DNA from: Entomortierella parvispora
Taxonomy: Eukaryota; Mortierellomycota; Mortierellomycetes; Mortierellales; Mortierellaceae
Reading direction: 5' to 3'
Length of the DNA: 64,000 nucleotides
NCBI GenBank assembly: GCA_963573315.1
Contig: OY752150.1
Coordinates: forward strand, 1,178,001 to 1,242,000
The notes beneath the pieces were generated by a model. That model ran no database searches. It saw only the letters and a list, made by a program, of their open reading frames with translations, and was not told the origin of the DNA. Position 1 is the stretch's first letter. The number at the start of each line of letters is the position of its first letter. The position numbers and the translations under genes were made by a program. Shown here piece after piece: positions 58,095 through 64,000 of this stretch.

Positions 58095-58465
58095 CCTGGT
58101 CAATTACCTACTAGGCGTTGGGGGCTCTACCATGCGAAAATGCACAAGTATTATTTTTCTTTCGTACTTTCTCTGTCGCTTTATTTTTTTGTCTGCATAC
58201 TCCTAATAATGTATTGCATCGACATGTGGTAGGATGGTTTAACGGTTAAGGCACTGAGCGACAAGAGAAACGTCCCAATGTCAAGAAGAGGGGTGGCAAT
58301 TAAAAGAAAAAAGGAATAGAGTAACGTCGCTGTTCTCTCTTCAGGTGCAAAAAAAAAAAGCTGATCCGCGCGAAAACAGAGGAAATGAATCCTTGAGAAT
58401 GTCGGACAACGGTTAACACTTGCTTCGTGAGTCAACAATAGTTCACTGGACAGCAGGGGCAGATG
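57610..58465. repeat. simple-sequence and satellite-like tract
   Basis: Successive low-complexity blocks are GGAAA-type (about 57700-57740), CTAAACTAAA-type (57740-57800), AAGGCAAGGC-type (57800-57870) and a GA run (58065-58090). A short stretch at about 58226-58260 resembles a tRNA D-arm (GATGGTTTAACGGTTAAGGC), but no T-arm follows. No gene is called. Confidence 0.6.
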
Positions 58466-59207
58466 CTAAGGAATGGACTTTGGTTGCTCAAGGATGGGGG
58501 CGGCGGTACCCACTTCATTGTTACAGGAGATGCACTTTCCCTTGCAGCCGAGCCCACCAGATCTGCATGCCTCCTTGCACATGCCCGTGCATGCAGCTAT
58601 CGCCGCCGCTGCCGTGGTAGTCGCAGCCGTAGCTGTATCTGTGGTTGTAGCTGTAGTTGTTTCTCTGGCTGTAGCTTCAGCTTTAGCTAGAGCTGTTGCT
58701 GTAGCCGTAGCTGTAACCGTAGCCGTAACTGTAGCCGTAGTCGAAGCCGTGGCCGTAATCGTAGTTGTGGTCGTAGTAGTGGCCTCCACCGTCGTCGTAG
58801 CTTCAGTTGAAGCCGTAGCCGTGGCCGTAATCGTAGCCATAGCTGTGACTGTAACGGTGGCCGTAGCCGTGGCTGTAGCCTCAGCCGTAGCCGTCACCTC
58901 AGTTGAAGCCGTGGCCGTTGCAGTAATCGTATCCAAAATCGAAGCCATAGCTGTGACCGTAGCCGTAGACGTGATCATGGCGGTAGCATCGGCCATAGTT
59001 GCAACCTCAGTCGATGCTGTGGCCGTAGCTGTAGCCGTAGCTATAGCCGCAGCTGTAACAGAAGCCTCAGCCTCAACTGTAGTCGAAGTCTCACCCGAAG
59101 CCGTAGTGAAAGCCACAGCCGAAGCTGTAACTTTATCCGTAACTGAGGCCGTGGCTGTAGCCGTTGCCGTTGCTGTTGCAAAGAACGGAATAAAATAAGA
59201 GTCCAAT
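58466..59207 (-). pseudogene. 3' part of an (Ala-Thr)n repeat protein gene split by a transposon
   Basis: On the minus strand the frame runs from the transposon edge (59207) to a TAG at 58466, about 246 codons. After DSYFIPFF the product is almost pure Ala-Thr dipeptide repeat with occasional Ser, Val and Glu. It ends in a Cys-rich tail CTGMCKEACRSGGLGCKGKC, then ISCNNEVG and a short end. The repeat comes from imperfect GCNACN hexamers. The Cys-rich tail and Thr-rich stalk suggest a secreted, O-glycosylated wall or surface protein; that is inference. The upstream part of the same frame lies at 63223-64000. Confidence 0.65.
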
Positions 59208-59300
59208 AAAATTAGTGGTGAGCATCTAGTGGTGAGGTCACCACTAGACACCACTAGACACCACTAGACACCACTAGACACCACTAGACACCACTAGACA
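59208..59300. repeat. left terminal inverted repeat and subterminal decamers
   Basis: The TIR proper runs to about 59248 and includes TCTAGTGGTGAGGTCACCAC. It merges into six perfect CCACTAGACA copies at 59241-59300. Subterminal arrays of this kind are typical transposase-binding sites. Confidence 0.88.
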
Positions 59301-59328
59301 TCCCTGGAAACATCAATCCTTTATTCAT

Positions 59329-62300
59329 CTAGTCTGAATCTGATTCCTCATGCAGGTGCGGTTGGATCTGTGCCTGGTACTGCGGAGCAATGACAGACAC
59401 ACAAGACTTGATCAAATGAAAGTGTGAGGTACTACTCCAACCTCTCTGCTCGTTGGTTACCTCTCTTAAAACCAACCGTCCTGTACCTCGATCAATTTGC
59501 TGTCCACATGTTTTACACTTTGGCATGCTTCCTCTCTGTACAACAACACTGACTGAGATGCCAATTGGGTGGTGCATCCTCTTGTTGCGCTGCAAGGTTG
59601 ATATCTCTGGGGCAGGAGACATCTCTGGAGTAGGGCTCATCACAGTTGGAGATGGGGGTGGACTTAGTGCTTCGAGGGTGTATGGAAAAGATGAATCCCC
59701 CGCCTCTTCTGGCGCGTCGTCTTGTATGGGAACATCTTGCTCTAGTGTGCCTTGTTCTAATGCATCTTGTTCTCGTGCATCTTGTTCTGGGGATGGACTT
59801 CGCGCGGCCTTATCTGCTCTCAAAGAGGACGTGTCACTCTTTAGATACCAGACCGTAGCTATATAGTACCCTGCGGGAGGGTTATTGTCCTTAGGAACCA
59901 ACCATTCAACTTTTGGCCTTTTCAACCCATCGTAAAAGAGGAAACGGCCCAATATGGATACGGTGCAGCAGAAGTGGTGACCATTGCCATACAAAACACA
60001 CCCAAGGTGGTACCTGCACCCTCCGAATGTCAGAGATTGCACTGGAGCGCGATATGATTGGGTGCAGTTCTGGTTGTGCTGCACGCAATCCAAGACAAGT
60101 AAAGCCGGTGTGGTCAGGATAGTCATTGGCTCCATTATCCGGTTGGCAGGACAAGAGTACCAAGTCATGAAGGTGCCTTCATCTGGGATTACGGTGGTTT
60201 GCCTGCGTAAGTTGTAGCTGCGTCGTTCTTGATTTATCTCTACACGTTCAGAGCATCGAGGTTTCTCGAGAGTCAAGAACTTGTCCAAGGAACTCTGAGT
60301 AACATGTGCACTACGAAGCACAAAAGCAGAGAGACGCTTCTTCTCGGTGTTGCGTGGCTTGGGGCAATCTGAGGACTTGCACGTGGAGGTTATTTCGACA
60401 TCAAAGCGTGTCAGACCAGGAAGAAGATCGAAGAACACCTCTTCTGTACTGAGAAAGAGGTCTTGCTCTCCAACAGGCTCGTAACCCATAGCCTGGGTAC
60501 ACCATAGCCAACGTGCTTCGTCATATTCGGCTCGATCCATTTTCTCCATGACCTGTGAGAGGGTCTTGCCGTTGTCTGACTCTTTGACGGGAGTTGGCAA
60601 CTGGGCTCCTCGATGCTTGTGCAGAAGATACCATGCCATAAGAGCTGTATCAAGCGGGCAAGTGTTTTTTCCGGAGAAGCCCTTGTAGTCAAACGACCAA
60701 GGTATCCCAAAGTTTCTCACATTGATATCCAGCTTTGGTACTTTGTTCCTACTGCCTTTGGGGCGTCCCGCGTTGCTCTTTCTCTTTGAAATGGTGATGA
60801 GAGATTTTGTGGTGTCTGGCGCTCTCCCGTCATTCTTGTATGCCTCTCCCGCCCTCCATCTTACTTTCTTCTTCTGCCTGTCCTGTTGCTTGTCCGGCTG
60901 CTCGTCCTGCTGCTTATCTTGCTGCTTGTCTTGCTGCTTGTCTTGCTGCCTGTCCTCTTTGTCCTCCTTGCTTGTTTTGTCCGTCCTCTTGCCTGTTTTG
61001 TATCGCACCTGTGTACCAGCTATTGCTAGTTTATAGTCCTCCTCGATCCGATGCAGATATAAAACAGAATGAATACCAGCATCAACTGGCGAGACCTTTT
61101 TGTTTCCTGAGGTGCGTTTGAGGTCGCCTCCAATTGACTCTTGTGCATTGGTGTCCTTTCCAATTGCTGAATAGTCGTAGGCGGCCATTGCTGGATAAAT
61201 GTGCTTGGCTCTGTCACGATGTAGATACCACTGCATCCAGTCTTTGACATTTGGGTACCGTTGAAGGATATCCTGCACAATGTTGTCAAACTTGAGTTTG
61301 ATTTTCACTTCCAGGAGCAGTATACCAAGGCGATAGAACTCGTTCTCTTCTTCTGGAGGAATAATGGCATGGTTTCGGCGAACGCGCGTCAGTGAGCGTT
61401 TATAGTGGACGTGACAAAATCGAAAAAAGCGTTCGAGGTTCAAGTCGTCTTCCTTTGGAATTGAGAAAAGCTTTCGAAGGGCGTTCTCAAATCCTCTGCG
61501 TTGAGCATCCGAAAAATCGCATGTCATCCCGGGAAAGTCTCTCTGAAAATCGCTCCAGCTTGGATATCGAAGTGATCGTAAGAATGCAAGAAAGTGGAAT
61601 TCGTATTGCTCTTTTGTCTTTCCATACATCACCGTGATGAGTACGATCACGGTTCTCTTGAGCTTGTGGCAATATGTAGATGTGATAGTGGCGTTGACAT
61701 CTTTGTGGAATGGATCACTAATCCATGAATGGACTGAGTCGGTTTGAAAACTACTCTCCGTCAACGTTGTGATGAGTGTCTTACGCATGTATGACGTTTG
61801 AATTGAGAAATGTCCTTTGTTCCGCCCGATAGCCGATGAGCGAATGAAGTTGTCGTTGATCTTTTCCTCATAAGAAGACAAGAATGCCAATGAGTTACCA
61901 GGTGTGTACTTTCGAAGAGCGTTACGCCGATAGTGCGCGGTTCGGCCCAGGTTTGCGAAGGCAGAGTGCAGTCTTGTTATTGATTTGCGTGTCGGAGTAC
62001 CGACCAGTAAATTCTTCGGCTTAATCTCTGGAGCAATGTTCACGATCTCCTCGAATGCCTTGCGTCCTGATCCATCTGGGCGTAAAGGTGGGGGTCTTGG
62101 ATGACGGTGGTAGCCGGAGTGTGTGAAGGTAATGGTCACAGGTTTGCCCTCCTTGCTCGAATGCGGAGTGTGCACCTTCAATGTGGCTCCACATTGCATC
62201 CACGTACCCAGCGTCTCATGTATGAGACACCGTGTGATAGGCTCACGAGGCTTTGCGTCCTTCTTCGTAGTGAGAGGCTGGCAAGGTCGTTCAATGAAGT

Positions 62301-62427
62301 CGCACTGTGAACATTTGAATACGCCCAGGCAGGTTTTGTAATGAGTAACTCCTGACTTGGTTTTCGAGGTGCCATAAACATGCATCGCCCATCCAACACC
62401 ACGGCATTCAATTGTTGACCAAGACAT
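59329..62427 (-). CDS. multidomain MULE-like transposase with USP-like and zinc-binding modules
   Basis: The open frame of 1032 residues starts MSWSTIECRGVGWAMHVYGT. An N-terminal Cys/His cluster (C33, C39, C42, C49, C67, H70, C79) suits a GCM/FLYWCH-like DNA-binding zinc module. Residues 225-440 resemble a MULE DDE core: SWISDPFHKDV, CDFSDAQRRGFENAL (D304 or D307) and DTNAQESIGGDLKR (E430). A Gln-Gln-Asp-Lys repeat (about 494-519) and an AT-hook, AGRPKGSRNK, follow. Residues 570-865 look like a ubiquitin-specific-protease fold: Cys box SGKNTCPLDTALMAWYLL (C590), a Cys-pair finger (C683, C688) and His box GNGHHFCCTVSILGRFLFYDG. The C-terminus (968-1010) has a PARP-type zinc pattern, CKTCG...HFHLIKSC. 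The frame continues upstream to an acceptor at 62570, so a further 5' exon is likely. Confidence 0.8.
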   Translation of the reverse strand: MSWSTIECRGVGWAMHVYGTSKTKSGVTHYKTCLGVFKCSQCDFIERPCQPLTTKKDAKPREPITRCLIHETLGTWMQCGATLKVHTPHSSKEGKPVTITFTHSGYHRHPRPPPLRPDGSGRKAFEEIVNIAPEIKPKNLLVGTPTRKSITRLHSAFANLGRTAHYRRNALRKYTPGNSLAFLSSYEEKINDNFIRSSAIGRNKGHFSIQTSYMRKTLITTLTESSFQTDSVHSWISDPFHKDVNATITSTYCHKLKRTVIVLITVMYGKTKEQYEFHFLAFLRSLRYPSWSDFQRDFPGMTCDFSDAQRRGFENALRKLFSIPKEDDLNLERFFRFCHVHYKRSLTRVRRNHAIIPPEEENEFYRLGILLLEVKIKLKFDNIVQDILQRYPNVKDWMQWYLHRDRAKHIYPAMAAYDYSAIGKDTNAQESIGGDLKRTSGNKKVSPVDAGIHSVLYLHRIEEDYKLAIAGTQVRYKTGKRTDKTSKEDKEDRQQDKQQDKQQDKQQDEQPDKQQDRQKKKVRWRAGEAYKNDGRAPDTTKSLITISKRKSNAGRPKGSRNKVPKLDINVRNFGIPWSFDYKGFSGKNTCPLDTALMAWYLLHKHRGAQLPTPVKESDNGKTLSQVMEKMDRAEYDEARWLWCTQAMGYEPVGEQDLFLSTEEVFFDLLPGLTRFDVEITSTCKSSDCPKPRNTEKKRLSAFVLRSAHVTQSSLDKFLTLEKPRCSERVEINQERRSYNLRRQTTVIPDEGTFMTWYSCPANRIMEPMTILTTPALLVLDCVQHNQNCTQSYRAPVQSLTFGGCRYHLGCVLYGNGHHFCCTVSILGRFLFYDGLKRPKVEWLVPKDNNPPAGYYIATVWYLKSDTSSLRADKAARSPSPEQDAREQDALEQGTLEQDVPIQDDAPEEAGDSSFPYTLEALSPPPSPTVMSPTPEMSPAPEISTLQRNKRMHHPIGISVSVVVQRGSMPKCKTCGQQIDRGTGRLVLREVTNEQRGWSSTSHFHLIKSCVSVIAPQYQAQIQPHLHEESDSD

Positions 62428-62632
62428 GTCTTCAGTGACACCGTATTGAATATTACCATTAGGGAACTCAGTTGATTCCTCAGTTGTTTCCGTTGCATCG
62501 ATTGTATCGGTTGTATCGGTAGGATCGGTGGTGTGGTAAGTGTCAGTGTAGTCGCTCTCAAATGTTGACCTGTAAGTAGACCATGTGATAATGTTTATTA
62601 CATGTACTGTACAGGAAGCACAACAGTCGAGT

Positions 62633-62971
62633 TTACAATGAAAGGGAGCCTAGGCGACTAGACACGTACATGACTTCCTCGCTTCTAGCTGTGCCAGTCT
62701 TATTTTTTGATGAATGGCTGCCAAACGACTCTTGGTCGTGTAATGAAGACATGCTGCGGTCAGCCTGATGTCTTCGATGCTCGTTTGCTTGAGATACGAG
62801 CGATGGACGGAGGTCAGATGTATCTCGTTCGTATGGAATATCGCGCGCAGATAATATAATCTTGACCTGATCGATTAATCGATAATCGACAATCTGGTCA
62901 TCGTCTGGCGGTTCGTCAATCAAAAGTGCCGCAATCCTCATTGCCAGCTTCAACCTTGCACCACTCGACAT
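62633..62971 (-). CDS. small frame or 5' exon inside the transposon
   Basis: The frame starts MSSGARLKLAMRIAALLIDE and gives 112 residues, ending at 62633. The first 70 residues are helical and charged (DDDQIVDYRLIDQVKIILSA); the rest is Ser/Arg/His-rich. It lies directly upstream of the transposase on the same strand. A donor such as GTGTCT after VMY (about 62664) could join it to the exon continuing as SDYTDTYHTTD, which would make it the transposase N-terminus. Alternatively it is a separate accessory protein. No family is recognised. Confidence 0.5.
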   Translation of the reverse strand: MSSGARLKLAMRIAALLIDEPPDDDQIVDYRLIDQVKIILSARDIPYERDTSDLRPSLVSQANEHRRHQADRSMSSLHDQESFGSHSSKNKTGTARSEEVMYVSSRLGSLSL

Positions 62972-63160
62972 CTCTGGGATATGAAGCAAAAAGCAAAGCG
63001 GTCCGAGGGAAAGAAAGATGAACTGAAGGACGGTGAGGAGTATGTGCGCGGGAGGATATGTGCGAAGAGAGAGGCGGAGGAGAGAGTGCATACAATACAG
63101 AACACAGAAGAGAGACATGAAAAAAAAGGGGGTGAGACACGTTGGATTTTATTACCTAGG

Positions 63161-63222
63161 TGTCTAGTGGTGACTAGTGGTGACTAGTGGTGACCTCGCC
63201 ACTAGATGCTCACCACTAATTT
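63161..63222. repeat. right terminal inverted repeat and subterminal decamers
   Basis: It contains TGTCTAGTGG and two TGACTAGTGG decamers (63161-63190), then the TIR ending in CTCACCACTAATTT at 63222, directly followed by CAAT. It is the inverse of the left end with one internal mismatch (GGCGAGG against GGTGAGG). Confidence 0.88.
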
Positions 63223-64000
63223 CAATGGCACCATAAAATAATCGACCGAAAAAGTAGCCGTGGCAGTGCACGAGGCCCCAGACGGGGGGCTGCACGCGGC
63301 GGTCACAGAGTGCTCGTCGATCACAGCCACGACCGTGCAAATATTCCCGTTCCCCAAGTATGTACAGGGGGCTAAGGCATTGAATAAGAAAGGGAACTGG
63401 GCATTGATCATTGTTGAGGCCAAAATCGAAGTCATAGCCGTAGCCGTAGTTGAAAACGTGGCTACAGTCGAAACCTCGGTTGAAGCTGTAACAATGCCCC
63501 CGGCCGAGGCCATAGCCGTAGCCATAGCTGTAGTCGAAGACATAGCTGTAGCCACAGCCGTGGTCGATGCTGTAGCTGTCGCCGTGGCCGTGGCCGTGGC
63601 CGTAGCTGTAGCTGTAGCCACTACCGTAGTCGTAGACGTGGCCGTGGCCGTAGTCGCAGTCGTAACCTCAATTGAAGTGGTAGCCGTAGCTGTAGCCGTT
63701 GCCGTAGCTGTAGCCGTTGCCGTTGCCGTAAGCGTGGCTGTGGCCGTGACTGTAGTCGTAGTTGCGGCTTCAGTCGAAGCCGTAGCCGTAGCCGTAGCCA
63801 CAGCTGTAGCCGTCGCCGTCGCCGTCGCCAAAGCCGTAGCCGAAGCTGTCGCCGCAACCTCATCCGTAATTATAGCCTCAGCCGAAGCCACAGCTGTAGC
63901 TTCAGTCGTAGCCTTGGCCGTCGCCGTTGCTGTTGCTGTTGCCGTTGCCGTTGCCGTTGCCGTAGCCGTAGCCGTAGCCGTTGCCGTAGCAGTGACTATT
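63223..64000 (-). pseudogene. 5' part of the (Ala-Thr)n repeat protein gene, running off the window
   Basis: The minus-strand frame is open from the window edge to the transposon junction. It encodes long Ala-Thr dipeptide repeats with interruptions such as STEAATTTT and TTSIEV. A non-repetitive Cys-bearing module follows: ALAPCTYLGNGNICTVVAVI, continuing through four Cys to TATFSVDYFMVPL. The start codon lies outside the window. Read into the transposon, the frame stops after seven codons (TAG at 63202). Joined to the 58466-59207 part across one CAAT, the codon phase matches exactly. On the plus strand the same repeat reads as Val-Ala polymer, which lacks the Cys modules and is taken as the shadow. 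Confidence 0.65.

Larger units (their letters stand above)
59208..63222 (-). mobile_element. MULE-like DNA transposon with TIRs and CAAT target duplication
   Basis: The ends are inverted repeats. The left end reads AAAATTAGTGGTGAGCATCT and onward. The right end, read inward on the other strand, is AAATTAGTGGTGAGCATCTA and onward; over about 40 bases the two differ at one internal base plus one terminal A. Inside each TIR are tandem CCACTAGACA decamers, six at left and three related ones at right. CAAT flanks both sides (59204-59207 and 63223-63226), consistent with a 4-bp target duplication, though MULEs usually make 8-11 bp. The element carries a 1032-residue transposase-like gene and a small upstream frame, both on the minus strand. 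Intact frames and matched ends suggest a potentially active copy. Confidence 0.85.

Noticed and set aside
58226-58260. tRNA-like D-arm sequence
   Set aside because: Only GATGGTTTAACGGTTAAGGC resembles a tRNA. No acceptor pairing, anticodon stem or T-arm follows, so at most it is a tRNA-derived fragment.
58473-59198. Plus-strand Val-Ala repeat frame of 241 codons
   Set aside because: The minus strand carries Cys-rich modules and a frame that rejoins across the transposon. The plus frame is the complement of the same hexamer repeat.
1-64000. CRISPR arrays, rRNA genes, bacterial operons or viral replication genes
   Set aside because: No spaced identical repeats, rRNA cores or polycistronic layout were seen. 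The intron-rich nuclear gene structure excludes a bacterial source.

Overview
The window is nuclear DNA from a filamentous fungus. Genes are split by short GT-AG introns, mostly with GTAAGT-like donors and often with CT-rich or T-rich tracts before the acceptor. CT-rich leaders sit in front of many start codons. The gene set (trehalose-phosphate synthase/phosphatase, fungal-type PG/PI transfer protein, Arp8, Mms2, UXT) is eukaryotic and fungal. A methionine synthase reductase-like diflavin enzyme implies cobalamin-dependent methionine synthesis. That is known from early-diverging fungi and absent from most Dikarya, so I infer Mucoromycota, perhaps Mortierellales. This placement is an inference from gene content, not a search result.

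Layout. 0.3-10.4 kb: methionine synthase reductase (-), NDUFA4/MLRQ-like respiratory subunit (+), TPS-TPP trehalose enzyme (+), Mms2 ubiquitin E2 variant (+). 10.8-18 kb: polytopic membrane protein of unknown function (-), secreted ML-domain lipid transfer protein (+), tRNA-Leu(AAG) (-), Ala/Glu-rich low-complexity protein (-). 18-23.4 kb: gene-poor stretch with a 267-bp tandem duplication and remnants of at least one decayed gene. 23.4-30.1 kb: small RRP1/Nop52-like protein (+) and a Kelch-ectodomain, single-pass receptor-like protein kinase (+). 30.4-46.5 kb: molybdate transporter (-), tandem-UBC E2 of UBE2Z type (+), ADCK1/Mcp2 mitochondrial UbiB kinase-like protein (-), prefoldin-like UXT (+), cystathionine gamma-lyase (+), Arp8 of the INO80 remodeller (+). 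47.5-57.3 kb: Gln/His-rich coiled-coil scaffold (+) and a large helical-repeat protein (-). 57.4-64 kb: satellite-like repeats, then an (Ala-Thr)n repeat gene (-) split by a 4.0-kb DNA transposon.

The most unusual objects are at the right end and in the middle. The transposon (59208-63222) has matched terminal inverted repeats, subterminal 10-bp repeats and a CAAT target duplication. Its MULE-like transposase carries an N-terminal Cys/His cluster, an AT-hook, a USP-like Cys/His box pair and a C-terminal PARP-like zinc motif. Removing the element plus one CAAT restores the host reading frame exactly, so the insertion is probably recent. The Kelch-TM-kinase protein and the E2 with a second, Cys-less UBC fold are the other candidates for new biology.

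Genes are arranged as divergent and convergent pairs and not as clusters. MTRR and cystathionine gamma-lyase both serve sulfur amino-acid metabolism but lie about 37 kb apart. All exon boundaries were set by eye from reading frame and splice consensus, so they are models that transcript data should confirm.
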